Shown: piece by piece, positions 22,166 to 32,575 of the stretch | How positions within the stretch are numbered: position 1 is the stretch's first letter | How the letters are laid out: every line of letters starts with the position of its first letter | Assembly: GCA_948474755.1 (NCBI GenBank) | Contig: CAOLHI010002520.1 | Span: 124,001-188,000, forward strand | Length of the DNA stretch: 64,000 nucleotides | Source: Ctenosaura bakeri | Taxonomy: Eukaryota; Chordata; Lepidosauria; Squamata; Iguanidae | Direction of reading: 5' to 3' | Made by a program: the position numbers and the translations under genes | The notes under the pieces: generated by a model | Seen by the model: the letters and a program-made list of their open reading frames with translations, nothing else | Database searches by the model: none | What the model was told of the DNA's origin: nothing

Positions 22166-22879
22166 TTGTACAGATTTTTTAAAAAAAGAATATAATCCCA
22201 TCTAAATATTATGTAACAAAAAGAGAATAATTTCATCTCTGAGGAAAAAGCATGAAAATTAACTTCAAACATCAGTGAACATGTATAAGGAGAATTACAC
22301 TGAAGTTGTAGGTGTATGTGTGGTGAGTTTTCTTTGTTTAAATAAACAATGAAGTGATACCGTATTTTTCAAATGAGTTGTCCTTTATCAGACCTTTGCA
22401 GGTTTAATTTGGTGTGCCAGTTTTTCTGAGAAGGCAATGCTCCAAACTTGTGTCAAGATCTAAAAGGTAATCCTTTTAGTATCCTCCAATGTTTTGCTAT
22501 CTCCATTGGAGCAGCAGCCAATAGGCTAGATAATAGACATTTATTTTTCAATTCAACATCTGGTGCTTTAGTAGATCAAAAGTAGTAGGAGTTCATCATT
22601 GTGTGGTAAGCTTTCTGCTGTTATGTGAAATATAAAAAGCGAAACATCTGCTACAAATTGGGTTATCTTAGGGCATTTGGCCCGCGTACGAATTAATGTG
22701 CCTCTTATTTCATCCCTACCAACGTAGAGGAATGGTATTATTGGTTGTAGGTGACAGCTTGGATGGAGTGAGATGCCATCTGAAGGTTACTGTTAGCATG
22801 CTTTCCCTTATTAAGGTTGGTGTCAGCCTGTATAACACAGAATTCTGGATTTTATACCACTAGTCCTCAATAATGATTA

Positions 22880-24650
22880 TATTTAAAGTGAATCCCATTG
22901 CATTTTAAAACCATTATCCATTTTGTTGATAGAGTCAGTTAACCACTTATATAGTTTTGTAACAATTTTGGGGGGATTAATAGAACAGTCGATGCAAAAT
23001 TCTTCGAAGAATGTGATGTGGCTGGACCTTCTGTAGGAAAAAGTGACTTAGCAGGTGAACGGATTTGCAGTTTGTTTATCTGGGGAACTAGAGATCCCTG
23101 TATCCACTGCTCTAGTGTTTCCATAGTGATTGGTTTGCCTAGGTGGAATAGATATCTGATGCTGTATATGCTCTGATACTTCCAGATTTGAATACTTCCA
23201 TACTGAAGTTGTGGGTGCCCCTTAAAGGTGAAGGTGGGGGAGTTAAACATGCAACCCATTTTCTTCATCCTAATAAAGTTTCTTTTAGAAATAGATTTAC
23301 AATTGCATTTACCGTAACAAGAGTGTGGCTTGTGAACGGATATATTTGGAGTCAATAGTTTTATTAAACTCTTCCATCTTAATCCAATAAACATTATTAT
23401 TGTTATGAATAATATTCAATAACTGATGAATGAATGGATGAATGAATGAATAACTGATGAGGACTGTATAATACTTCTGTAAATTTGGGGTTGTCAAGCC
23501 CATTTTAAACTGGGTTGAATTGAACTGGGTTGAATTGAACTTTTAGGGAATCTGAGGGAGGTTGGAATATTTGCAATGAATTTTTCTAATCCCCCCCCCT
23601 TTTTTGCCAGTTTTTAACTTTAGACTCATGTGGAGCTATTGGAAGAGTTTGAAACAAATAATATAGTCAGGCTAAAATTTGGGGTTTGACCACTGCAGTA
23701 TGGCCAGAGAGGGACTTAATCTGGAGCAGATTTTTGAGATTCTCTCATTTCATAAATAATTTATAATAATGATAACAAAATTTGTTAAGCTCTTTGGATA
23801 AGCAGATTCCTAAGTATTTACATCTTGAGAAACTTATTTCAGAAGCTGAAGAGGCACTAAGATTGAATTGGTCCTCAACAGGTAAATTTAATGTGTTCAG
23901 ATTTTACAAAATTCATTTTAGAGCTTGAAAAAAATGAAAATTTTAGCAATATTTTCTATTATTCTAATAATTTTCTGATTCATTAAAAGAAATAGAACTT
24001 CATCAGCAGAAAGGTTGATCACATGCATATGAGAATTTATATTGATGCCTTTTACTTAAGTTTGTGCAAATTTTCTCTGCCAAAGGCTATGCTCTGTGGC
24101 AAACAAAATCAGCAATAATGGACAACCTTGTTTAATGCCTCTGGAAAGGCAGAATGTTTCCAAGATGAGGCCGTTAATGTGTCCAAAAGGTTCCGAATTT
24201 AAGGACAGGAGTGAAAGCATAGATGTAAATTTATTGCCATAGATGTAAATTTGAGCACATATGGCCATTCAGCATGGACAAATGGCTTTAGGGTGTCAAG
24301 AGAAACCACAACCAATGGGGGTTTAGAATGGTTAGCATGGTTTCTGGTGAAGTTGGTGGGGTGAATCAGTTGCCTCCTTGTAGTTCTGCAGAGGAGGAGA
24401 CATGATTCAGGGTGCTTCCGAGTCCTAAATAAAGAAGGACTAGTGACAATTGCCCCTGGACAAAAGTGACACCCTTGGCATTTCAGATCACTTGCAATTG
24501 TCTGCATGTGGAAGGAAAGTACTGTCATTACTAACAAGTCTTGATGTGTGGTCTGCTGGCCGTACAGCCTCAAGCTCAGTCTAGTTTCACCACTTGCATC
24601 AAAGAGACTTTTAAACAAAGCGGTTTCAATGAGAAGCTTTCCCAAAGTGG
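22880..24650 (-). pseudogene. Antisense L1-type LINE ORF2 relic
   Basis: On the - strand, from right to left, RT-like blocks occur in order: PLVVVSLDTLKPFVHAEWPY (degenerate S-LDAEKAFDRVEWP block), ETFCLSRGIKQGCPLLLILF (the RGxRQGCPLSPLLF block), and further left MGLTTPNLQKYY, the equivalent of GGLGLPNLKWYY of the L1 C-terminal part, then ITMETLEQW. Many stops and frame changes are seen and the active-site block is not readable. It is older than the L1s at 39.8 and 42.3 kb. Confidence 0.7.
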
Positions 24651-24889
24651 GTACAATTTGTAATTTTTGAGCAACTGGAATTATATTTGTTGGGACTAGT
24701 AGAAGATCACACTTGGAGAAGAACTATGGCAAGTTATTATGATGTATGACTACCACAGCACAATTATTATATGCACAGATGTGGAAAAATACAGAAACAC
24801 CAACAAAAGAGAACTGACTGTTAAAACTGATGGACCTAACTGAATTTGACAAATTGAAGGTATAGATCTAAAAAATAAACTCGGTAGTG

Positions 24890-25305
24890 ACTTTTGTAAA
24901 AAACTAGGAACCCTTAATAATTTTTTTTGTGAGAAAAAAAGTACTAATTCTAGTACTAAGTATACTAATCCAAAAGTACTAATCCAATTAGTACTAGTAT
25001 TAGTACTTTTGGATAAGCAGCAGTAAAAGCTTTCAAACAGTATTTGTAACTTGAGATGTTTCTCCTGTATAGACTTATCTAGAATGTGCCTTAAGAAAGC
25101 TTGAAACCACCTTTTTTTAAAAAAAATATTGTTATTTGTAGTTAGCCTTATGTATGTAGTGTTTAGTATTTTATTTACCTTTTGTCTCTATTTCTTTTTC
25201 TGTTTGTTTCATTGTTAACTTGATTACTGCAACTTCTTGTTGTTTTGTTTTAGTTTTAGTTTTGTTTGTATGTATTTTAAAAATAAAACTTAAAAAAAGA
25301 ATGGT
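24890..25305 (+). mobile_element. Probable L1 3' UTR and A-rich tail
   Basis: The stretch GTTTTGTTTTAGTTTTAGTT followed by ATGTATTTTAAAAATAAAAC and TTAAAAAAAG resembles the end of the L1 at 41130-41560 (which has GTTTTAGTTTTGTTTTTC and a similar tail). No ORF part remains. Confidence 0.45.
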
Positions 25306-25665
25306 GAGCATGATGGATTATAATTAAGCTGTGTTCTGATTGAATCTGTTATTTGCCTTGCAGCTTGGTCTGAGTGGATATACAGTCCTCTCTCCGCATT
25401 TGCGGGTTTGATGTATGCGAATTTGATTATTTGTGAGGCACAAATGTACCTCCCCTCTCCCCGATTCTTCTCTTCCCATTCCTTTGTGTTTGGCCAGGCA
25501 TGGAGAAGGAAGGAAAGCACCCAGACAAAAGGCAAGGAAATGTGGGAGGGAGGACGCACACCTGCTTTCCTTCTCCCCTCCAGAGCTCCCCCTCCCATTC
25601 CTTTGCCTCTGGCCCCAGTGCTGTGAATGAAGACGAAGGGGGAAATTAAAACCTAACCGATGCCA

Positions 25666-26070
25666 AAGAAAAAGAGCAACTGAAGTCAGGAGTTATAAAG
25701 TATCAAACTATCTCAGGGAATTTGAAAAACTAATTTTATATATATATGTATATTTAAAAAAACTATCTAATGTACCATATAAAATAATCAAATCAGTGAA
25801 ACAACACATAGAATATATAGTGAAAGAACCAAAGTCCTCCAGTCCCTTGAGATACAAAAGCCTTTTGGAAGGCAGTGGATGGAGAAGAAATAAATCTTCA
25901 AATGGTATACAAGTCTTTCAAAAGGCAGACAAGTCCTTCAAAGGGCACACTAAGGGAAGCACAAATTAGAAATATACTAGTCAGTAACAAATGTTACTTA
26001 CCACAAATGAATCATTCAATATAGATAAAGGGAATAATCCACAAGTATTCTCCTGCTTTCCCACAGACTG
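25666..26070 (+). repeat. Left arm of long imperfect palindrome
   Basis: Pairs with the right arm 26190-26686 and its continuation 32775-32840. Matching blocks include AAGCACAAATTAGAAATATA, CCACAAATGAATCATTCA and GGCAGTGGATGGAGAAGAAA. Relative to the right arm it lacks about 180 bases. Confidence 0.9.
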
Positions 26071-26189
26071 TGGAGTTAATTAATTAATTAAGTTGTCTCA
26101 GGACCAGGGCCTAGCTGAAAGAGGAAAAATCCACAATATGAGGGATCTGCACCTGGTTATTTAAGTAATTGCATCCACTTCGCAAAGGT

Positions 26190-26686
26190 CAGTCTGTGGG
26201 AAAGCCGGAGAATGGTTGTGGATTACTCCCTTTATCTATACTGAATGATTCATTTGTGGTAAATAAGATTTGTTATTGACTAGTATATTTCTAATTTGTG
26301 CTTCCCTTATTGTATAGATAGCAGTAAGCCCTTGATTTATTTTTGAAGATAAAGAAGTTCTAGGAAATATTTCAGCCGCTGATGAAGACCTAAAGTTGAA
26401 ATGCGTTTGGCTGTACAGAATGGTGGATTGTCATTGATACCAGTTGACTTCGTTCTTCCTTATCAAGTGGTTTACTACAGTCGTCTGCCTTTTGAAGGAC
26501 TCGTGTATTATTTGAAGATGTATTTCTTCTCCATCCACTGCCTTGCAAAAGGCTTTTGTATTTCAAGGGACTGAAGGTCTCCCCACAGGACTTTGGTTCT
26601 TTTTACTATTCTGTGTATTGTTTCAATGATTTGATTATTTTATATGGTACATTAAGTTTTTTTTAAAAATCTACATATATATATAA
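26190..26686 (-). repeat. Right arm of long imperfect palindrome (inner part)
   Basis: Reverse complement of the left arm with high similarity by eye. It keeps an additional inner stretch (about 26290-26470) with GCTGATGAAGACC and GAAATGCG, a pattern seen in other vertebrate hairpin repeats. Loop sequence is 26071-26189 and includes a TTAATTAATTAATTAA run. DIRS copy 3 is inserted at its outer end. Confidence 0.9.
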
Positions 26687-26860
26687 GTTCTTCTTCGTGG
26701 TCTCTGTGCCTTCATACACTAGGAGCTTTAGCGCCTGCGCGGTAGCGTTCGGAAACTTCTAGAGCTTGTTCGCTTGGCGGGAACCCCTCCCCCACGCCGG
26801 TACTGCGCATGCTCCTCCCGCCGAGCAACGGTCTCTCCTCAGTTCTTTCTCGTCCGCCGT
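26687..26860 (+). repeat. DIRS copy 3 left terminus and inverted repeat
   Basis: Almost base-for-base the same as the left end of copy 2. The block beginning TTCATACACTAGGAGC recurs inverted at 32576-32726. It contains an in-frame ATG at 26809 upstream of gag, but this lies inside the inverted repeat. Confidence 0.92.
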
Positions 26861-27018
26861 CGCGTACGGAAGGTTCTTTAGTTTGTTCCTCTCACTTTTG
26901 TGCTTGGCTTGCTGTTTTCACGGTTTTACGGACTTTTGGACTGTCTCTGACCTCTCTTTCGGACTCCCCCTTCGGCTTTGGTCTTTTCGGATTTTCGCAG
27001 TTTGGCGCTCTTCGTCTT

Positions 27019-29472
27019 ATGTCCGCGCTCTTCAAGAAGTGCGTGTCCTGCGGGCGCAAGGTTGCCCTCAACGACAACCACAAGGAGTGTCTCTTCTGTT
27101 TGGGTGAGTCCCACAACATCCGGACTTGCCCAATTTGCCGGGATTTTACTCCCCAAACTCTCTGCAACCGGTCCGCGAGACTTAAGTCTTATTGTTGGGA
27201 ACAGTCTCTGCGGGCGATAGACGAGACCTCCACTTCCAAGATGGCCGACAAGAAGACGACCACGCCATCGACGGTATCGGCGGCTGCCGTTCCGTCCACC
27301 TCGTTGGTATCGGGCTCGGTACCGGCGAAAATGCCGATCTCGGCGTTACCGAGGATCCCGAAGCTGTCGGCGGCTGCCAAGTCAGCGAAAGGATCCTCGA
27401 CGGCGAGGAAGGCTGAGGCTCCCCTGACGGAGACGCCTGCTAAAAAGCGCCCTGCTCCGGACGGAGGCAAGGGCAAGGAGAAGGAGAAGAAGAAGAAGAA
27501 GAAGGAGAAGAAGCGCTCCCCGGCTGGGGACGTTCAACCTCCTACTCCTCCTCCTACTCAGCAGCCTTCCAAAGGGCGAGGCGAGTCCGTCGATCTCTCG
27601 GAGGATGAGATCGAGGACGTTCCCCAACAGCGCCCGGACTCGCCTGTGGCAGACCCTCCAACCCTGGTGGAGGAGCGCCACCGCCCTCCTAGCCGTCGCA
27701 GGTCGGCCGACCTACAGCAGAGAGAGCCCTCTGCTTCTCCGGAGCGGCGTTCGACCTCCTTCCGGTCCCGGTCCCGCTCTTCCGAGCGTCTGGTGGCCTC
27801 GCCGCCTCCTAGGGAGACAAGAGAGGAACAACCTCGCTCGTCTGCCTCCAGATACACCTCGGCGTCCTACGTGGCCAGGTACGCGAGGGAATCTGAATGG
27901 AGAGAGCGCCCGGCCTCTTATCGGTCACATTCGCCATCGTACCGGGATCGGTACCATCGTGGCCCGAGTCGCTGGGAGACCTTCCGGAGGTCCCGGTCAC
28001 CTCGTCGACAGCGCGAATCGCGCTCGCCTAGAGGGGACGAGGCTCGGTACCGTCGACGCCGAAGCCGATCTCCGTCGGACCGCCACTCCTTCAGCCGCTC
28101 TCCCTCTCCTCGATATCATAGGGCGAGGGAGCCTTCACCTCGGTATCGGGCGATATCGCCACCTCCTAGGGTCACGGCAACGGCGACGCGCCCTACGGAG
28201 TCGGTGGTGACTGAGCGGGCTACGACGACGTCAGCCTGCCAGACTACCCCTGTCACCACTAAGAAGGTGAAGTCAGTAGTCAGCCAGCCCAAGCGGGACG
28301 CTGCTACTACCACCGCCCCGGCTGCAGAGAAGCCTAGGAAGGCAACACCTGTGGCGACTGCGAAGGAGCCGGAAAGCGAGCGGCGAGAGGACTCACCGAC
28401 CTCAGAGTCGTACGACTCGAGTGCGGAATCAGAGGTGTCTGAGGCGGCCTCCCAAGAGTCTCCTCCGCTGGGATTCGGGGACCCGATCCCAGATTCTGCT
28501 CCAGAGGACGTCCACCAGTTCTCTGCGATGCTGCTCCGCATGGCTACTACCCTCGGCCTTAAGATCGCCGATGCGGAGCCGGAGGACGACGATCCAGCCT
28601 TCTCCGTCTTCGAGGAGAAGCGACCTGCCGCGGCCCCGCTGCCTCTCCTGCCCCGGGCATCCAGACTGGTGAAGGCCGCCTGGGATAGGCCGTCCTCGGC
28701 TCAGCCGATACCGCAGCGGTTGGAACACCTCTACAGGGTGCAGAAGGATAACGCCGGTTATCTCTTTAATCACCCTGCACCGAACTCTGTGGTGGTCGAG
28801 TTGGCACAGACGAAAGGCTCCGGCAGGCAACACACCACCCCGCCGGACAAAGAGGGCAGGAAGTTGGACGCCTATGCAAGAAGGTTCTATTCAGCTGCCT
28901 CCTTGCAGATCAGGCTGTCCAACACTCAGGCTTGCCTCGCGGCATACCTGAAAAAGGTGCTCGATCGCCTGCAACCGGCGATGGAGGCGGTACCGGAGGA
29001 CATCCGCCAAGCCTCCTCCGTGATCTTCAACGAGGCCATCTCCATCGCTCGGCAGCAGATGGCCTCCTCCAGGCACGCAGTGGAGATTGCCTCCCGGGTC
29101 ATGGCGGGATCCATCGGCCTGCGCCGCCATGCTTGGCTGCGGCCGGCCGACATCCAGGAGGACACCAGAAGGAGGATTGAAGATCTCCCCTTCGACGGTG
29201 AGGGCCTATTCAATTCGTCCACAGACGAAGCTTTGGACAATCTCGTTAAGGCGAGGCTGACCGCCAAGAAGATCGGGCTACAGCCAGCCACGCAAGCCCA
29301 CAGGACCTCCACCTTCCGCCCATCCTGGCGACGATCTTCCACCTCGTCGTTCCAGCGTTCGGCCCAGTCTGGACAGTCGAGACCATCCTCCGGCTCATCG
29401 GCCAGACGCACGATTAGGCGACGCCCGGCTTCGTCCAAGAAGTCCTCCTCCGAGACAAAGTCTCGGTTTTGA
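27019..29472 (+). CDS. DIRS copy 3 Gag, intact, about 817 residues
   Basis: Start chosen at MSALFKKC because all copies share it and the upstream extension lies in the inverted repeat. N-terminus (residues 1-60): CVSC, CLFC, His and CPIC, consistent with zinc binding. Residues about 110-170: Lys-rich patch with KEKKKKKKEKKR, which could be a nuclear signal. Residues about 210-400: Ser/Arg-rich repeats (SFRSRSRSSER, RRSRSPRRQRESRSPR, RRRSRSPSDR) like an SR protein. Residues about 490-800: the conserved half, with LGFGDPIPDSAPEDVHQFSA, PQRLEHLYRVQ and FNHPAPNSVVV, ending in a second Ser/Arg-rich tail. Role by analogy: binds element RNA or DNA intermediates. Stops with TGA one base before the RT frame opens. 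GC content is far above its surroundings. Confidence 0.9.
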   Translation: MSALFKKCVSCGRKVALNDNHKECLFCLGESHNIRTCPICRDFTPQTLCNRSARLKSYCWEQSLRAIDETSTSKMADKKTTTPSTVSAAAVPSTSLVSGSVPAKMPISALPRIPKLSAAAKSAKGSSTARKAEAPLTETPAKKRPAPDGGKGKEKEKKKKKKEKKRSPAGDVQPPTPPPTQQPSKGRGESVDLSEDEIEDVPQQRPDSPVADPPTLVEERHRPPSRRRSADLQQREPSASPERRSTSFRSRSRSSERLVASPPPRETREEQPRSSASRYTSASYVARYARESEWRERPASYRSHSPSYRDRYHRGPSRWETFRRSRSPRRQRESRSPRGDEARYRRRRSRSPSDRHSFSRSPSPRYHRAREPSPRYRAISPPPRVTATATRPTESVVTERATTTSACQTTPVTTKKVKSVVSQPKRDAATTTAPAAEKPRKATPVATAKEPESERREDSPTSESYDSSAESEVSEAASQESPPLGFGDPIPDSAPEDVHQFSAMLLRMATTLGLKIADAEPEDDDPAFSVFEEKRPAAAPLPLLPRASRLVKAAWDRPSSAQPIPQRLEHLYRVQKDNAGYLFNHPAPNSVVVELAQTKGSGRQHTTPPDKEGRKLDAYARRFYSAASLQIRLSNTQACLAAYLKKVLDRLQPAMEAVPEDIRQASSVIFNEAISIARQQMASSRHAVEIASRVMAGSIGLRRHAWLRPADIQEDTRRRIEDLPFDGEGLFNSSTDEALDNLVKARLTAKKIGLQPATQAHRTSTFRPSWRRSSTSSFQRSAQSGQSRPSSGSSARRTIRRRPASSKKSSSETKSRF

Positions 29473-29473
29473 C

Positions 29474-31387
29474 GTGCCTGGCAGGACCTACCAATACCCA
29501 CTCTTCAGCCTACCATCAGCGCTCGGAGACCGACCGACTCTTGCTCGACATCTCGCGGAGTGGCAGTGTGTCACTACGGACTCTTGGGTGCTTTCCATCG
29601 TCCGTCTTGGCTACGCCATCGAGTTTCTCGATATTCCTCCTCGAGGCGTTCACTATTCCACGCCGTCGAGTCCGGCCCTCCTGGAAGAGATCCAATCCCT
29701 CCTCCAGAAAGGGGCGATCGAGCAGCTCCCGCAAGAGGCCAAGACCACCGGCTTCTTCTCCAGGTACTTCACGGTACCGAAAGCCGACGGTACCCTCCGG
29801 CCGATCCTAGACCTCAGAGGGGTGAACTACTACATCCGCCCCAAAAGGTTCAAGATGGTCACGATACCGTCGATCCTGCCCTTCCTACATCGAGGGGACT
29901 GGTTCGCCTCCATCGATCTCCGAGACGCATACTTCCATATCGCCATTCGCCCGCAGCACAGACGGTACCTCCGCTTCGCAGTCGACGACACCTGTTACCA
30001 GTACAAGGTGCTGCCGTTCGGACTCTCGACTGCCCCAAGGGTCTTCACCAAGTGCATGGCCCCGGTGGTATCCTTCCTGCGGACGAAGGGTGCTTCTGTC
30101 TTCCCTTACCTCGACGATTGGCTGTTGGTGGCGTCCTGCAAACAGAGACTTTACCACGACGTCCACATGACGTTGTCACTCCTGACCCGCCTTGGTCTAC
30201 GGGTGAATCCGAAGAAGTCCCACCTCGAGCCGGCGAGGATCTTGGACTTCATCGGGGCGACGCTCGACTCGACCTCCGCCAGGGCGTACCTACCAGAGTC
30301 TCGAGCCCAAACCCTGATCCGGGCCGCCGCTCACGCGCGTACGGCCCCGACATTATCTGCGAGAAGCGTCCAGCAGCTCTTGGGCTACATGGCTGCGACG
30401 ACCGCTGTGACATATCTCGCCAGGCTGAGAGCGAGACCTCTTCAACACTGGTTCGTCCGCATATTCGACCCCCTGCGAGACGAACAGACACTCCGACTGC
30501 AGCTGCCGGGAGACGTCCGCTCATCCCTCCGATGGTGGCAGTCGCGACGCAATCTCATGTCAGGGATGCCTTTCCAACAGCCGACACCGAAGGTGACGGT
30601 AACGACCGACACCTCCCTGTATGGATGGGGTGCCCACTGCGGCGATCTCAGAGTCCGCGACAGATGGACCGACGACGAGACCGCTCTCCATATCAACGCG
30701 CTGGAGCTACTCGCCGTCTTGAAAGCGCTACGGGCGTTCCGCCACGTCGTAGCGGGGCGGACGGTCCTGGTTCTGACGGACAATACCACTGCCGTCTGTT
30801 ACATCAACAGACAAGGAGGGACTCACTCCACAACCCTGCTCAACATTGCACTCGACTTGTGGGAATGGTGCATTCGCCTGCATACGCATCCCGTGGCAGT
30901 TCACCTGGCCGGGCAGGAGAACACCACGGCAGACGCCCTCAGCAGGGACACCTCATCCCATCACGAATGGTCTCTCTCCGGAGAGGCGTTCAGACTGATT
31001 CGGGACCGCTGGGGCGAACCATCGATCGACCTCTTCGCGACCAGGGAAAACGCGAAGTGTCGCCGATTCTGTTCCAGAGCGGGCCACGATCGTGCCTCCA
31101 TCGGGGACGCTTTCCAGTTTCCGTGGACCGGGGAACTCCTCTACGCGTTCCCGCCGTTCCCGCTGCTCGGCCGGACGATATCGAAGATCCTCGCCGACCG
31201 AGCCGACGCGATCCTGGTAGCCCCGTACTGGCCGAGGCAACATTGGTTCGCACCCCTGCTACAAGCCGCGCGAGACGACCTGCTCCGGTTGCCACCGACA
31301 CCGGACCTGCTCTCCCACTCCGGCGGCCGAGTCCTCCATCCGGACCTGCCACGCCTGGCCCTCCATGCCTGGAGGATATCGCACTAG
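29474..31387 (+). CDS. DIRS copy 3 reverse transcriptase-RNase H with methyltransferase-like C-terminus, intact frame
   Basis: About 637 codons counted from a GTG; there is no early ATG, and the frame is open back into gag, so it is probably made by frameshifting or reinitiation. RT: TLRPILDLRGVN, SIDLRDAYFHIAI with the first catalytic Asp, VLPFGLSTAPRVF, YLDD at 30107-30118, LGLRVNPKKSHLEP. RNase H: TTDTSLYGWGAH, INALELLAV, LTDNTTAVCY, ENTTADALSRD, giving D-E-D-D. C-terminal part: PSIDLFATRENAKC, YAFPPFPLLG and APYWPRQHWF, the DIRS N6-adenine methyltransferase-like region; its activity is unproven. The RT groups with LTR-type (Ty3-like) RTs. It overlaps YR at the TAG. Confidence 0.92.
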   Translation: MPGRTYQYPLFSLPSALGDRPTLARHLAEWQCVTTDSWVLSIVRLGYAIEFLDIPPRGVHYSTPSSPALLEEIQSLLQKGAIEQLPQEAKTTGFFSRYFTVPKADGTLRPILDLRGVNYYIRPKRFKMVTIPSILPFLHRGDWFASIDLRDAYFHIAIRPQHRRYLRFAVDDTCYQYKVLPFGLSTAPRVFTKCMAPVVSFLRTKGASVFPYLDDWLLVASCKQRLYHDVHMTLSLLTRLGLRVNPKKSHLEPARILDFIGATLDSTSARAYLPESRAQTLIRAAAHARTAPTLSARSVQQLLGYMAATTAVTYLARLRARPLQHWFVRIFDPLRDEQTLRLQLPGDVRSSLRWWQSRRNLMSGMPFQQPTPKVTVTTDTSLYGWGAHCGDLRVRDRWTDDETALHINALELLAVLKALRAFRHVVAGRTVLVLTDNTTAVCYINRQGGTHSTTLLNIALDLWEWCIRLHTHPVAVHLAGQENTTADALSRDTSSHHEWSLSGEAFRLIRDRWGEPSIDLFATRENAKCRRFCSRAGHDRASIGDAFQFPWTGELLYAFPPFPLLGRTISKILADRADAILVAPYWPRQHWFAPLLQAARDDLLRLPPTPDLLSHSGGRVLHPDLPRLALHAWRISH

Positions 31388-32399
31388 ACGATCCCGTGCT
31401 CGGTACCGTCCTCGTCGCGGCCAGGAAGGAATCCACCCGTCGCAACTATCAATACAAGTGGCGACGCTTCCTGACCTTCGCTAACGAGAGGAGTGAGCCG
31501 GTATCGCCCGCGGGGCTCTCTACCGTCCTGCATTTCCTCCTGCACCTCTGGCAACAGGGGCTGGCGTTTCCATCCCTGAAGGTGTATCTTTCCGCGATCG
31601 TGGCATACCAACCGCCACGATCGGCTGCCTCGGCCTTCTTCAGGAACGATACCGTTAAGCGGTTCCTGAAAGGACTTCATCATCTCTACCCGCCGGTATC
31701 GCCGCCGCTACCGCCGTGGTCCCTCTCGCTGGTGCTCTCGCAGCTGACAAAGCCGCCCTTCGAGCCGATGGCGACCTCGGATGATAGGATTCTCACCATG
31801 AAAACTGCCTTCTTGGTAGCGGTGACCTCAGCGAGGCGAGCGGGTGAGATCACAGCTCTTCGATCCGATGAGCCCTTCACGGTCTTCCACAGGGACAAGG
31901 TGGTCCTGAGACCTGACATCTCGTTCCTGCCTAAGGTGGTGTCCAGTTTCCATCTCAACCAGGACATCATCCTGCCTGCCTTCTTCCCGAACCCGACGAC
32001 ACCGTTTAGCGGTCTCTCCACTCCCTGGACGTGCGTCGGGCCGTGGCCTTCTACATGGACAGGACTGCTTCCTTCCGACAGACGCCGCATCTCTTTGTTT
32101 GCTATGGGCGACGTCGGAAGGGCCTCAAAGTGTCCACCCAGCGCTTCTCCAAATGGGTGGTGAGGACTATTCAACTGGCGTATGAGCTCGCGAGGAAGCC
32201 TCCGCCAGTCCTGCTTCGAGCCCACTCTACCAGAGCGGTGGCTACTTCTGCGGCCCTCCTGCGAGGAGTTGACCTGCATGAACTCTGCCGTGTGGCGACC
32301 TGGTCCCAACCATCGACCTTCGTGCGCCACTACAGGCTCGACTGCCGGTCGCGCAGAGATGCCCGGTTTGGACGTGAGGTGTTGGCTTCCGTGCTGTAG
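31384..32399 (+). pseudogene. DIRS copy 3 tyrosine recombinase, one frame break
   Basis: Same protein as in copy 2 up to about 32005, where copy 3 has ACACCGTTTAGCGG against ACACCGTTGGAGCGG, a net loss of one base. After it the correct phase resumes as the frame 32031-32399 with HSTR and FVRHYRLDC. The N-terminal part is in the same phase as gag, and that phase is also open across the whole RT region back to 29560, giving an 867-codon frame of which only the end is real recombinase. As it stands, this copy should not make a full YR. Confidence 0.9.
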
Positions 32400-32442
32400 G
32401 ACCTGACCCGCCGTCTGACCGGTAAGCTACACAGTCTCCTAG

Positions 32443-32533
32443 TGTATGAAGGCACAGAGACCACGAAGAAGAAGAACAGGTTGCTTACCTGTAACTGTGG
32501 TTCTTCGAGTGGTCATCTGTGCCATCATACACA
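32443..32533 (+). repeat. DIRS copy 3 internal complementary region
   Basis: Same as copy 2: GTATGAAGGCACAGAGACC, CGAAGAAGAAGAACAGG and the complement of the right tail. Confidence 0.92.
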
Positions 32534-32575
32534 CCCGCCCTTCCTCCCCTCTTTCTCAGGTCCCTGTAGGTTCTA

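Noticed and set aside
29560..31360. Long frame overlapping RT in copy 3 as a novel protein
   Set aside because: Its sequence is Pro/Arg-rich and follows the RT codons in shifted phase; only the part after about 31370 is recombinase. Kept as a question about YR expression, not as a gene.
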